64,000 nt of DNA from Rana temporaria (GCF_905171775.1 NC_053489.1:155452142-155516141), one strand, 5' to 3'. Positions 1-11,527 are shown, numbered from the stretch's first letter. Numbers and translations: made by a program. The notes: generated by a model from the sequence alone, not told the origin.

Positions 1-760
1 AGGAAGAGCAGGGGGGGTGAAGGCGGTGAAGTGTGGGAGAGTGAAATTTGAAAATTGTGAGGAAAGGTGGGGAGGGGAAGGCAGGGGAAAGAGAATGGAA
101 GAGAAATAAAGAAGGGAACGGAATGGTGGGAAGGGGCGTGTGTGGAGTGAGGAAAACGTGGGGAAGGGGCAGGAGAAAGAAGGAGGGGACAAGGTAGGAA
201 GGGAGGGATGGGGGATGTGAAGGTATAATGCAAAAGGGGAGGAGAGAAGGGGGAGAGGGAAGGGCAAGAGAAGAGAAAAGAAGGGGGGGAAACAGGGGAG
301 GAGTGGAAGGGAGGAAGGGGGAAAGAGAGGGAGAGAAAAGGGGGGGGGGGCCGGGGAAAAGGGAGAAGGGAAGGGAAGGACACAAAACAAGGAGAGAGGG
401 AGAAAAGAAGAAAATAAAAATAAAAGAAAGGGAGGCAAACAGAGAAGAAGACAAGGAAGGGGGGGGGGGTTTGGGAAGGGGGAGGGAGAAAAAATGGTGA
501 GCAGAAAACGAGGGGGAAAGGGGCAAAGGAAGAGGGGGGAAATTGTACAGCCGGCAGGGAAAGGCAATGGTGGTGTGAGGATGGGAGTGTGAAGGGTGAA
601 CTGGGGGGAAAAAAATAGAGAGGGGGGGGAATGGAGGCTGTAGTGAGGAATTGGTGAGAAAAAGGGCAGGAAGTGCAATTAGGATGGAAGGAAAATGGGG
701 AGCAGAGGAAGGGGGGGCCTGGGGGGGAGGGCAGGAGGGTAATAGTTGGGAAAGAGGGGG
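1..760 (+). repeat. long polypurine tract (E1 3' region, inverted)
   Basis: About 750 bases are almost purely A/G on the plus strand, with many G runs. It is the mirror image of the polypyrimidine tract at 8588-9340. It lies between the coding end and the terminal ribozyme-bearing part of the PLE. It has no plausible coding function; the open frames in it are low-complexity Arg/Glu/Lys/Gly strings. Such tracts can form triplex or quadruplex DNA, which is inference only. Confidence 0.8.
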
Positions 761-1112
761 ACAGGGTGGAAACCGATTACCATAGATAACCAAGGCAAAA
801 ATAGGAAAGACCACAAGGGGTCCTTACCATCAGAATAATGAAGTAGCTCATAATTACTGGGGCACAGAGGGGCGGAGGGATTCAGCCAGGAAAGTAATGC
901 AAAACGTTCCGGATGTAAAACAAAGTCTGGCAATGAATCTAGCTGAGAATAAGTCAGAGAGCAAAATCTTAGTTAAAAACTAGCATTTGCAGGGGAAGAA
1001 AGATAAGGACCGTGTAGTAAAGCACTGGTCACACTTACCAGAATAAAGTTAGAACGCTGTGTGTCCCCAGGGAGAGCGTCCATGCTGTCTCACAGAAACA
1101 GCTAAGTGAGCT

Positions 1113-4100
1113 GTTTTTGTAAGGATCCCTAGACCGTGCCGGACGTCACATGATTGCGACGCCGGCGCGGTCCAACGTCCCACCACCCACCCACTGATGT
1201 GAGTGCGCAGGCGTGCGGCCAGCGACCCAATGGCAGACTGCCAGGTCAGTGGCCGCAAACAGAGAACTCGGATTGGTGCTCTGTGTTGGGGACGACACTC
1301 CCTGCGCCAATCGTAGAAGGGGGGCCAGGCAGACGGCGAGATCAGCCAATCAGGAGAGTTGAGCTCCGAGAACATGCTGGTGTGATTGAAAAAATTACAA
1401 AACACGTTTACAATGACAGTTCAGCAAAAATTACAACCACACATACAAAATATATATAAATATAGGAAAAACGTAATCCTATACTCATGCTTTATTGCAA
1501 AGGGCCGGATGTTCATAAAACACTGGACAAAAAGAAAACTGCACATAACCATTAACATAAACATGCAGCATAAATGACAATTATAGCAGTATATAATTAT
1601 GATTATGATACTACCACAACCCCAATTGTGGGGGATATGGTCATGCCCACATAAGGGGAGGAAAAAGGAAAGATATAGAAGAGGGGGGAAAGAAAAAGGG
1701 AGAAAGGGAGAAGAGAAAAGGGGGGAAAAAAAGGGGGGGGGGAGAAAGGGAAGGGGGTAAAGACAACACATGTACAGAATCACAAGAATGATTTATACGA
1801 ATTCATTTCGTTTAACCCTGGGAATGCCAAGGCATTGAGATATTCAATCCACAGGCATTCTTTTTGTAAAATAGTTTTGTCCCAGTCACCCCCACGTGGA
1901 TGTTGGGGGATTACTTCCAGGACAAAGAAACGCACAACAGTGAGGTCATATCGATGGTAGAGTCCAATATGACGCCCCACTGTGGTGAGCTTACCAACGT
2001 CAGAATCGTATAGGTGGTCCCCCATACGCTGGCGAAATTCTCTAATAGTCTTGCCTATGTAGAAGGCTCCACAGATACAGGTCATGAGGTAAATAACCCC
2101 TCTCGTGCCACAATTGGCAGAAAAGGGGGGATAGAATTCCTCGCCATTGGGCAGAATACATTTTTCACCTTCCAAGACCCAAGGGCACCGTGGGCAAGAG
2201 CCACATGGATGGGTGCCCCTGGGTGTCGGTCGTGTGGTACGTTCAGCCACATAGTGACTCTGTGTTAGTCGGTCTCGAAGTGAATTAGCACGGCGGAACA
2301 CCAGTTCAGGATGTACTTGGACATATTTTTGCAAGGTATTGTCCTCCGAGAGGATATGCCAGTGTCTGTCAAGAATATTACGTAACTCATTGTGATGAGC
2401 CGAATAGGTTGTTATAAATCGTACTAATTCATGAGTGGATTTAAGTTTGTTTTTAGACAAGTCGTACAACAGGGAATGCCTAGAACGAAGGCATGCCCTG
2501 TTGTAGGCCTTCTTAAGGTTAGTATGTGCAAAGGGCAAGGAGGCGTTTGCATCAGCTTGTATTTTGAAATCAGTATTGAGCGTACAATTCCTGCGAAGGC
2601 GCAGGTATTGGGCAAACGGAACACTCCGAATTAGTGGCTGTTTTTGTAAGGATCCCTAGACCGTGCCGGACGTCACATGATTGCGACGCCGGCGCGGTCC
2701 AACGTCCCACCACCCACCCACTGATGTGAGTGCGCAGGCGTGCGGCCAGCGACCCAATGGCAGACTGCCAGGTCAGTGGCCGCAAACAGAGAACTCGGAT
2801 TGGTGCTCTGTGTTGGGGACGACACTCCCTGCGCCAATCGTAGAAGGGGGGCCAGGCAGACGGCGAGATCAGCCAATCAGGAGAGTTGAGCTCCGAGAAC
2901 ATGCTGGTGTGATTGAAAAAATTACAAAACACGTTTACAATGACAGTTCAGCAAAAATTACAACCACACATACAAAATATATATAAATATAGGAAAAACG
3001 TAATCCTATACTCATGCTTTATTGCAAAGGGCCGGATGTTCATAAAACACTGGACAAAAAGAAAACTGCACATAACCATTAACATAAACATGCAGCATAA
3101 ATGACAATTATAGCAGTATATAATTATGATTATGATACTACCACAACCCCAATTGTGGGGGATATGGTCATGCCCACATAAGGGGAGCAAAAAGGAAAGA
3201 CATAGAAGAGGGGGGAAAGAAAAAGGGAGAAAGGGACAAGAGAAAAGGGGAAAAAAAGGGGGGGGGAAAGGGAAGGGGGTAAAGACAACACATGTACAGA
3301 ATCACAAGAATGATTTATACGAATTCATTTTGTTTAACCCTGGGAATGCCAAGGCATTGAGATGTTCAATCCACAGGCATTCTTTTTGTAAAATAGTTTT
3401 GTCCCAGTCATCCCCACGTGGATGTTGGGGGATTACTTCCAGGACAAAGAAATGCACAACAGTGAGGTCATATCGATGGTAGAGTCCAATATGACGCCCC
3501 ACTGTGGTGAGCTTACCAACGTCAGAATCGTATAGGTGGTCCCCCATACACTGGCGAAATTCTCTAAAAGTCTTGCCTATGTACAAGGCTCCACAGATAC
3601 AGGTCATGAGGTAAATAACCCCTCTCGTGCCACAATTGGCAGAAAAGGGGGGATAGAATTCCTCGCCATTGGGCAGAATACATTTTTCACCTTCCAAGAC
3701 CCAAGGGCACCGTGGGCAAGAGCCACATGGATGGGTGCCCCTGGGTGTCGGTCGTGTGGTACGTTCAGCCACATAGTGACTCTGTGTTAGTCGGTCTCGA
3801 AGTGAATTAGCACAGCGGAACACCAGTTCAGGATGTACTTGGACATATTTTTGCAAGGTATTGTCCTCCGAGAGGATATGCCAGTGTCTGTCAAGAATAT
3901 TACGTAACTCATTGTGATGAGCCGAATAGGTTGTTATAAATCGTACTGATTCATGAGTGGATGTAAGTTTGTTTTTAGACAAGTCGTACAACAGGGAATG
4001 CCTAGAACGAAGGCATGCCCTGTTGTAGGCCTTCTTAAGGTTAGTATGTGCATAGCCCCGGGCAAGGAGGCGTTTGCGTAATGCATCAGCTTGTATTTTG

Positions 4101-4163
4101 AAATCAGTATTGAGCGTACAATTCCTGCGAAGGCGCAGGTATTGGGCAAATGGAATACTCCGA
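1113..4163 (-). repeat. tandem duplication, 1.53-kb unit, inside the inverted part of E1
   Basis: Blocks at 1154-1459 and 2681-2986 are identical and spaced by 1527 bases. GIY-YIG blocks at 2014-2268 and 3536-3790 are nearly identical at a spacing of 1522, the difference lying in length-variable purine runs. The internal joint is near 2640, where the block ending in a short run of A and CAG meets the start of the next GIY-YIG copy. The near-identity implies a recent duplication. Partial tandem copies are a known feature of Penelope-like insertions. Confidence 0.85.
1780..2637 (-). pseudogene. PLE GIY-YIG endonuclease fragment (copy B)
   Basis: The open frame encodes only the C-terminal part of a PLE polyprotein: the linker with a Cys-rich cluster (motif PCGSCPRC), then the endonuclease with GVIYLMTC and FYIGKT as the GIY and YIG halves, followed by a conserved Arg and a C-terminal segment ending in NSYKSFL. 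The RT is absent, so this is a 5'-truncated retrocopy. It is nearly identical to the plus-strand copy at 6828-7586. In a full element the nuclease would nick target DNA during integration; here there is no reason to think it is expressed. Confidence 0.8.
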
Positions 4164-4216
4164 ATTAGTGGTTTTGGATGGGCACTGGAGGCATAAAGTA
4201 AGGTGTTACTTGGCAC
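3302..4216 (-). pseudogene. PLE RT-end plus GIY-YIG fragment (copy A)
   Basis: A 304-codon open frame covers the last residues of the RT region (LYASSAHP), the linker and the complete GIY-YIG domain, with the same Cys cluster as copy B. It keeps the linker segment ADALRKRLLARGYAH that is shortened in copy B and in the plus-strand body, so it represents the older allele. It also has TTA (Leu) where the plus-strand body has a TAA stop at 6699-6701. The 5' truncation point near 4216 abuts the start of the plus-strand ORF1 segment. Confidence 0.8.
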
Positions 4217-5208
4217 TGACTGGACTGGTTTTATGTCAACTATCCAGACTTCATGTCTGAGTACTCACAAACTTGAGGATGATTTGAAAGTGTATTTTGT
4301 CAAAATGTTTACCCTTTTAAAACGGAAGTCACACTTGTATTGGCACATTGAATTTTCTAGACGTTACCTAACAGAAAATATTTGTCCTATAGGGTTGAGT
4401 GCACAAATATTTCCCACTATTAAAGATCGGGTAGTGGAATTCAAAAAGAACTGGGAGAATGTTCTATTGAACTGCAGTACCGAACTTATGAAAGCACTCG
4501 TGGTACAATACACTCAGGATATGACGATCCTCGATAAAGAAATCGAAAGCCCTAATACACAATTCCTACACCTGATCGGCAATCCAGCTTTTGCCGACAA
4601 GTGGAAGGAATTAAAGCTCCACCTAGAAACCCTTAATAAAAATTATTAGTAAGAAACATACGAAGTTCAATAAAGATAAGGCGGCATATGCCGAAGGCTA
4701 TGCCTATAAGTGGCCACAGGGCCCAATGGGCAGAAAAATTTTCAAACGTAATCAATATCCGGGCAACTACAACACCAAGGTTGAATCAGATTCTTCTAAT
4801 GCCTCAATGGCTTCCCAACATAGTAGTACCAGATTTCCGGCTACACCGGGGACCAGATCCACCTCTAAGAGACAGAGGTATAGTGGAAACACACCTCCCC
4901 AACCACCCTTACCAAAAAAAGACAGAAAAACTTCTAAGAGCAACAAAAACCGTGTTCCCACTGCAGGTGATTTGGTTGATACAAATTTACCCACAGACAA
5001 CATGGCAATATCTACATCATTACACGGTGCCATTCCGAAGGTGTTAAACTCTAGTCGTATGACCAATAGATACACAAAAATTAATGATGAAACCATTTTT
5101 TTAGACGTGAAAAAACAGCAACAAGGAAATCTAGACACATTTGTTCTCAAAACAAACCAAACCCTACCACCCCCACTTCAGCCAACACCTCTCAAAACAC
5201 CCACTTAA
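4217..5208 (+). pseudogene. PLE E1 ORF1 (accessory protein), frameshifted
   Basis: The first part is open to a TAG at 4647-4649; the frame then shifts and continues to a TAA ending at 5211. Within the first part, starting at W (4341-4343), the residues W1, I3, Y9, I14, P16, L19, P25, W38, C45 and L49 match E2 ORF1 with no gaps. After the shift, a segment with KK, DK, Y, Y and W (Trp codon 4711-4713) matches the E2 motif around its Trp172. The rest (about 4726-5208) is Ser/Thr/Pro/Lys-rich and low complexity. Function is unknown. Homology to E2 ORF1 is seen directly; a role as an RNP or nucleic-acid chaperone is a guess. Confidence 0.7.
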
Positions 5209-7586
5209 ACATCATTAACCTCACTCCACATGCACTTTCTGAGGATCAGTCCTCAGTCCTCCAATTGGGCCTAGGCTTCTGTCCTCTTGACCCTCTAAAA
5301 GTTTCTCACACTATCAAAGATTTGTATCTTTTTGCTCGTAATTTGACTTATAAATTCATTTTTGATACTGATCGTGCTAGCGTGGGGTTAGAGCGTGAGC
5401 TCGCGGAGCGCACAAAGCAGTTCACGGTTGCTGAATTTCGTGCGCTCCGTGACCTCATGCTCCTCTACGACGAGAGTAACCCAGAACATAATGAGTCCTC
5501 TCCCAGTTCCAGTGCTGATTTGTCCCAGGAGCCTCCTTCTGCTCGACCCCCCCGCAAACCCTTTCGTCTTTCTTCCCGTAGATTTCCGGACTTGATGACT
5601 TGTCCCTCTATTTGGTCCTTTGTACAGGCCACAATACGTGACCTCAAAAGACAGCAGTGGCAGAAGGTTACTCCGAATTTAGCCAATAACCAAGCCAAAG
5701 CCCTTAAAACTTTGCAAAAAAAACTCCGATATTGTGATTAAATAATCCGATAAAGGGGGCAACATTGTTTTAATGACACACACGTTTTACCAAGACATGT
5801 GTTTTTCTATATTAAACAATCATGATTGGTACTCTCGTATTTCATCTACCTTAATCTCATCATTCTCCACTGAATTAAAGGACATATGTACTCAGGCCTA
5901 CTTTAATGGACTAATAGATAAGGACACTCTAGAGTACTTAATTCCCAAATTCCCTCGCCTTCCCACTTTTTATGTTCTTCCTAAGACACATAAAAATTTA
6001 CAGAAACCCCCTGGCCGACCGATTGTGTCTGGCATGGGTTCACTCACAGACAACGCCAGTAAATTCGTGGACGCGTTCCTCATGCCCCATGTCACCAGTC
6101 TTCCATCCTACATCAGAGACACCTCCAATTTGTTGAAACATATCGAGGGGACCCAAGTCCCTCCTGATGCCCTGCTCATGGCCCTGGATGTCGAGGCCTT
6201 GTACTCGAGCATCCCCCACGAGCAGGGCGTCAGGATGGCTGGCTCATTCTTGTATGAGCAGGAGAATACCTCCTGGCCCCTCGTTGACTTTGTCCTACAG
6301 CTACTTCTATTTATTTTGACTAAAAATTATTTTACCTTTAATGACAAACTGTTTTTACAAACCCAGGGTGTGGCAATGGGCACTCCTGTGCCCCTGCTTA
6401 CGCAAATCTTTACTTGGGTGGATGGGAACGGTTCCTCAATGCAAGTGACATGTTCAGTGCATTTCTTGACAGGGTCCTACTATGGTACAGGTTCATTGAT
6501 GACCTCTTCATTATATGGACTGGCTCGAAAGAGTCCTTACTTGAATTTGTGCAAATGCTTAATGTGAATGAATTCAATCTTAAGTTCACTGTTTTGTTTG
6601 ATGAGAATCGGGTCCCATTCCTGGACCTTGTTGTCATCAAGCAAGCAGATGGCACATTGCATACGGATCTCTACAGAAAACCCACGGCTGGTAACACCTA
6701 ACTTTATGCCTCCAGTGCCCATCCAAAACCACTAATTCGGAGTGTTCCGTTTGCCCAATACCTGCGCCTTCGCAGGAATTGTACGCTCAATACTGATTTC
6801 AAAATACAAGCTGATGCAAACGCCTCCTTGCCCTTTGCACATACTAACCTTAAGAAGGCCTACAACAGGGCATGCCTTCGTTCTAGGCATTCCCTGTTGT
6901 ACGACTTGTCTAAAAACAAACTTAAATCCACTCATGAATTAGTACGATTTATAACAACCTATTCGGCTCATCACAATGAGTTACGTAATATTCTTGACAG
7001 ACACTGGCATATCCTCTCGGAGGACAATACCTTGCAAAAATATGTCCAAGTACATCCTGAACTGGTGTTCCGCCGTGCTAATTCACTTCGAGACCGACTA
7101 ACACAGAGTCACTATGTGGCTGAACGTACCACACGACCGACACCCAGGGGCACCCATCCATGTGGCTCTTGCCCACGGTGCCCTTGGGTCTTGGAAGGTG
7201 AAAAATGTATTCTGCCCAATGGCGAGGAATTCTATCCCCCCTTTTCTGCCAATTGTGGCACGAGAGGGGTTATTTACCTCATGACCTGTATCTGTGGAGC
7301 CTTCTACATAGGCAAGACTATTAGAGAATTTCGCCAGCGTATGGGGGACCACCTATACGATTCTGACGTTGGTAAGCTCACCACAGTGGGGCGTCATATT
7401 GGACTCTACCATCGATATGACCTCACTGTTGTGCGTTTCTTTGTCCTGGAAGTAATCCCCCAACATCCACGTGGGGGTGACTGGGACAAAACTATTTTAC
7501 AAAAAGAATGCCTGTGGATTGAATATCTCAATGCCTTGGCATTCCCAGGGTTAAACGAAATGAATTCGTATAAATCATTCTTGTGA
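5209..7586 (+). pseudogene. PLE E1 ORF2: reverse transcriptase plus GIY-YIG, multiply broken
   Basis: The N-terminal PLE signature (INLTPHALSED, then GLGFCP) begins near 5212. A frameshift near 5730 and a TAA at about 5742 break the region equivalent to IVVRPADKGG in E2. The RT follows with LPKTHKNLQKPPGRP, motif A LDVEALYSSI and the TQGVAMGTPV motif. One base is lost near 6395, after which frame +3 continues with YRFIDDLFIIW (catalytic DD) to a TAA at 6699-6701. The linker and GIY-YIG domain (GVIYLMTC, then FYIGKT) are open to 7586. In an intact element this single protein would nick target DNA and copy the RNA in place. This copy is dead. Confidence 0.85.
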
Positions 7587-9627
7587 TTCTGTACATGTGT
7601 TGTCTTTACCCCCTTCCCTTTCTCCCCCCCCCTTTTTTTCCCCCCTTTTCTCTTGTCCCTTTCTCCCTTTTTCTTTCCCCCCTCTTCTATGTCTTTCCTT
7701 TTTCCTCCCCTTATGTGGGCATGACCATATCCCCCACAATTGGGGTTGTGGTAGTATCATAATCATAATTATATACTGCTATAATTGTCATTTATGCTGC
7801 ATGTTTATGTTAATGGTTATGTGCAGTTTTCTTTTTGTCCAGTGTTTTATGAACATCCGGCCCTTTGCAATAAAGCATGAGTATAGGATTACGTTTTTCC
7901 TATATTTATATATATTTTGTATGTGTGGTTGTAATTTTTGCTGAACTATCATTGTAAACGTGTTTTGTAATTTTTTCAATCACACCAGCATGTTCTCGGA
8001 GCTCAACTCTCCTGATTGGCTGATCTCGCCGTCTGCCTGGCCCCCCTTCTACGATTGGCGCAGGGAGTGTCGTCCCCAACACAGAGCACCAATCCGAGCT
8101 CTCTGTTTGCGGCCACTGACCTGGCAGTCTGCCATTGGGTCGCTGGCCGCACGCCTGCGCACTCACATCAGTGCGTGGGTGGTGGGACGTTGGACCGCGC
8201 CGGCGTCGCAATCATGTGACGTCCGGCGCGGTCTAGGGATCCTTACAAAAACAGCTCACTTAGCTGTTTCTGTGAGACAGCACAGACGCTCTCCCTGGGG
8301 ACACACAGTGTTCTAACTTTATTCTGGTAAGTGTGACCAGTGCTTTACTACACGGTCCTTATCTTTCTTCCCCTGCAAATGCTAGTTTTTAACTAAGATT
8401 TTGCTCTCTGACTTATTCTCAGCTAGATTCATTGCCAGACTTTGTTTTACATCCGGAACAATTTGCATTACTTTCCTGGCTGAATCCCTCCGCCCCTCTG
8501 TGCCCCAGTAATTATGAGCTAATTCATTATTCTGATGGTAAGGACCCCTTGTGGTCTTTCCTATTTTTGCCTTGGTTATCTATGGTAATCGGTTTCCACC
8601 CTGTCCCCCTCTTTCCCAACTATTACCCTCCTGCCCCCCCCAGCCCCCCCCCTTCCTCTGCTCCCCATTTTCCTTCAATCCTAATTGCACTTCCTGCCAT
8701 TTTTCTCACCAAGTCCTCACTACAGCCTCCATTCCCCCCCTTTTTTTTTTCCCCCAGTTCACCCTTCACACTCCCATCCTCACACCACCATTGCCTTTCC
8801 CTGCCGGCCGTACAATTCCCCCCCCTTCCTTTGCCCCTGTCCCCCTCCTTTTCTGCTCACCATTTTTTCTCCCCCCCTTCCCAAAACCCCCCCCCTTCCT
8901 TGTCTTCTTCTCTGTTTGCCTCACTTTCTTTTATTTTTCTTTTCTTCTTTTCTCCCTCTCTCCTTGTTTTGTGTCCTTCCCTTCCCTTCTTCCCTTCCCC
9001 CTTTTCCCCTTCTTCCCGGGCCTCCCCTTTTCTCTCCCTCTCTTTCCCCCTTCCTCCCTTCCACTCCTCCCCTGTTTCCCCCCCTTCTTTTCTCTTCTCT
9101 TGCCCTTCCCTCTCCCCCCCTTCTCTCCTCCCCTTTTGCATTATACCTTCACATCCCCCATCCCTCCCTTCCTACTTTGTCCCCTCCTTCTTTCTCCTGC
9201 CCCTTCCCCACGTTTTCCTCACTCCACACACGCCCCTTCCCACCATTCCGTTCCCTTTTTTATTTCACTTCCATTCTCTTTCCCCTGCCTTCCCCTCCCC
9301 ACCTTTCCTCACAATTTTCAAATTTCACTCTCCCACACTTCACCGCCTTCACCCCCCACCGCTCTTCCTCACCATCGGGTGCTTGACCTTACCAATTAAT
9401 TCGTATTACTCTATATTGATTATAACTTTCACCTTATTAGAATCCGTTCTGTTAATATCCCCCTCCTTGCGCCAAAGAAGGCATTACCAGGCCCCGTGCT
9501 TGATCCTTGTGACCAATCTAGGTGAGTGTTTGCTCCCTCAAGTAACATGCTGATGTGTTTCTATTGTAATGTTTACATATATTGTATTTTTTTGCTTGCT
9601 TACTCTGTATTTTATAAACACCCTCTA
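7587..9627 (+). other. E1 3' untranslated region
   Basis: There is no credible gene here. It contains an AT-rich stretch with an inverted AAT/ATT block (7750-7950), a block with CCAAT/ATTGG elements and a TGACGTC-like site (7990-8240), the pyrimidine tract (8588-9340) and AT-rich DNA leading to the ribozyme motif. The CCAAT block could act as an internal promoter, as expected for PLE pseudo-LTRs, but this is inference. Confidence 0.6.
8588..9340 (+). repeat. polypyrimidine tract in E1 3' region
   Basis: About 750 bases are nearly all C/T on the plus strand, giving long spurious open frames rich in Pro, Ser, Leu and Phe. It mirrors the purine tract at 1-760. Small length differences in the C and T runs are the main differences between the arms. 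Confidence 0.8.
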
Positions 9628-9671
9628 GACCCTCCTGAAGAAGCGGTATCACCGCGAAACCGGTCGAGGTC
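9628..9671 (+). ncRNA. hammerhead ribozyme-like motif (E1 terminus)
   Basis: The core CTGAAGA (9635-9641) is followed by stem II GCGGT/ACCGC with a 3-base loop, then GAAAC (9656-9660), a minimal stem III CCGG and the cleavage-type triplet GTC (9663-9665). Flanking GACCCTC and GAGGTC can pair as stem I with one bulged base. The arrangement matches type I minimal hammerheads with very short stem III that are known in Penelope-like elements. Box 1 has A in place of the commoner U (CUGAAGA), at the position that is normally variable. It is likely a PLE terminal self-cleaving RNA; activity is untested. Confidence 0.7.
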
Positions 9672-9974
9672 ACTGGCTCCTTTTACTAAGACACAGTTGG
9701 TTCTGTTTTCTGATGTGCAATGTGGGGCCTGTCCCAAAATGTTTTTATATTGTATTAATTTTATGTTAAATAAATATTGTCATTTTTTATGACCTTGTCC
9801 TCTATCAGTGCCGTGAAAATCCCAAACCAAAAATCCCCTTGCCTTCCCCCCATTCCCCTTGAATTTTGAGTTTGGATGCTGCTGGTTTCAAGCAGCCACC
9901 GACATCTTTATAACTTGATTCTACTGTGTATATGTTACTAGGATTGTTGATTGGCACTGTCATTTAAAATTCAA

Positions 9975-11527
9975 AGACTGGGTTGGACTGGAAGAAGCAC
10001 TGAGCCCCATTCCGATGCGGTTCATCCCCTGGATCCCTTGGAATAGCTACCCGAAAGACCTAAAGTCCCACCCTCTTGTTGGGACCACATTGGCAATCTT
10101 TCATAATCTGACAAAATTCCCCAACTTCTCATCTCACTTGAGTCCGATTACCCCCTTGCAGGATAACCCTGACTTTCCTCCGGGCCAGGGGAATCATACA
10201 ATTCACCTTTCAGAATTAAACATACCTCTGCTAGCCATAAATTGCTTCCACAGAGACAGTTTCAGAGACTTCACAGTTATCAAATCAGACAATAATCTAT
10301 CAGACTTACCACTATGGACGTACTTCCAGATCCGCAGTTATCTTAATCATGCAGCTAGAAAGGCAAACTTTAGCAGACAACTAACTGACTTGGAGACGGT
10401 ATGCTTGAGGGGGGAAACTTTGCGTAAAGCAACATCTATAGCTTATGGCTGGATTCAGGAGTGCAGCGCGCCCAGGGACGATGGACTTAGAGAGTGCTGG
10501 TCTGATGATTTTGGCATTCCCATCTCAGAAAACAATGGCAAACTGCTTGTGTGCTTGCTCATAAGTGTTCACTCAGCACCAGAACTCAGGAGACGGCATA
10601 CAAGTTGCTCACACGTTGGTATGCCACACCTGTGAAACTCCACTCCTGGTTCCCACAAACCCCTGACGTTTGCTGGCGTTGCCGTAGTGAAAAGGGTACT
10701 TTACTGCACATATGGTGGCAATGTACAGGAATACAACCATTTTGGTCCAAGGTAAAAGAACTGATATTTCAGATCACAGATACCAAGCTGAAGTTAAATG
10801 CGGTGGGCTGCCTCCTCCATGTCACAGGCTTCTCCATCAAGAAATAAAAATACTCACTCTCTAAGCACTTAATTAATGCTGCCAAAGCTCTCATCCCCCT
10901 ATTCTGGAAATCCTCTCGCATTCCAACCATTCAGGAATGGTTACGTAAAGTCTCGGAGGTCTGTGAGATGGAGGAGACTGTAGCACAGGCAGGGGAAAAT
11001 GCCAGAGCCTTCCATGACACTTGGTCGCCTTGGTTTATTTTTTAAATACTCCCAGGCTTACTCTATTCTGATGGATGCAAAGTAAATATGAACTGGTTGC
11101 TTACTACGTGTTCTATCACCCATGAGGCTGTATTATTATGTCTAAGTCACTCTTGACCTTCATTGTCCGATACACTCTACTCCCTTTTTTTTTTTTTCCT
11201 TCCCGCCCTACTTCTTTCCTTGTCCCTTTTCTTTTTAAGGCTATTTTGCAGATTTTACATATATTGTATTAAAACCTAAAGAAGTGTTTATCAAGTCCAA
11301 TTGTCGATGGTACCAACTCAGGTATTGATTGCTTTATTCTTGCTTCTGTAAATTGAGTTTGCCAGATAACACTTACTGTTGTGTCAGATTGTATCTGTTC
11401 CTTGCAAGTTTATCTTGATTTTATATTCTCCAGTTCTACTGTGGAGCTGCAATTCCATAAGTCTGTTTTTTTTTGCTAACTTTCAATAAACTTGATGTTA
11501 AAAAAATAAAAAAATAAAATAAAATAA
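9975..11527 (+). mobile_element. 5'-truncated L1/Tx1-type LINE
   Basis: The C-terminal part of an L1-like ORF2 is followed by a 3' region ending in AATAAA, then a (TAAAA)n-type tail at about 11497-11527. The 5' truncation lies close to the end of PLE E1. The coding part holds the typical L1 C-terminal motif. No clear target-site duplication was identified. Confidence 0.75.
9990..10847 (+). pseudogene. L1 ORF2 C-terminal fragment
   Basis: The first part (to about 10550) reads as the L1 region after the RT, including SHPLVGTTL and LPLWTYFQIRSYL. The frame then shifts by -1 near 10550. The continuation has the signature RWYATP, CWRC, GTLLHIWWQC and FWSKV, the Cys/His-bearing C-terminus of L1 ORF2. 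It ends at a TAA at 10845-10847. The RT and endonuclease are missing, so this is a dead, 5'-truncated copy. Confidence 0.8.

Larger units (their letters stand above)
1..2638 (-). mobile_element. Penelope-like element E1, left inverted arm (copy B)
   Basis: Read on the minus strand, this segment repeats the plus-strand sequence 6731-9366: the end of the RT linker, the GIY-YIG domain, the AT-rich 3' region, the CCAAT-rich block and the long pyrimidine tract. Its first bases are still homologous to about 9310-9366, so the arm continues beyond the left edge of the window. Copy B and the plus-strand body share the same 12-base in-frame deletion in the linker (near 2545 and 6815), which copy A lacks. 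The two arms are therefore copies of each other and not independent insertions. Inverted, 5'-truncated flanking copies are known for Penelope-like elements. Confidence 0.85.
4217..9840 (+). mobile_element. Penelope-like element E1, plus-strand body
   Basis: This segment runs in order through an ORF1-like region, an N-terminal RT domain, RT fingers and palm, linker, GIY-YIG domain, long 3' region, hammerhead-like motif and an AATAAA signal near 9767. Its 5' end is fused at about 4216 to the inverted copy A. The coding part carries at least two frameshifts and two stops and is not functional as it stands. The domain order RT then GIY-YIG places it with canonical vertebrate PLEs; the Cys-rich linker suggests the Neptune-type branch (inference). 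The exact 3' end is not fixed by a target duplication that I can see. Confidence 0.85.

Noticed and set aside
228..500. Arg/Glu/Gly/Lys-rich small protein
   Set aside because: Polypurine tract translation; the same DNA in the other arm gives a different frame length because of run-length changes.
1154..1459. 101-codon frame repeated at 2681 and 7906
   Set aside because: It repeats only because the non-coding PLE 3' region is copied; the frame has no PLE or other motif.
8432..9553. 373-codon Pro/Ser/Phe-rich frame
   Set aside because: Lies in the polypyrimidine tract and is mirrored by the purine tract at the other arm; no domain.
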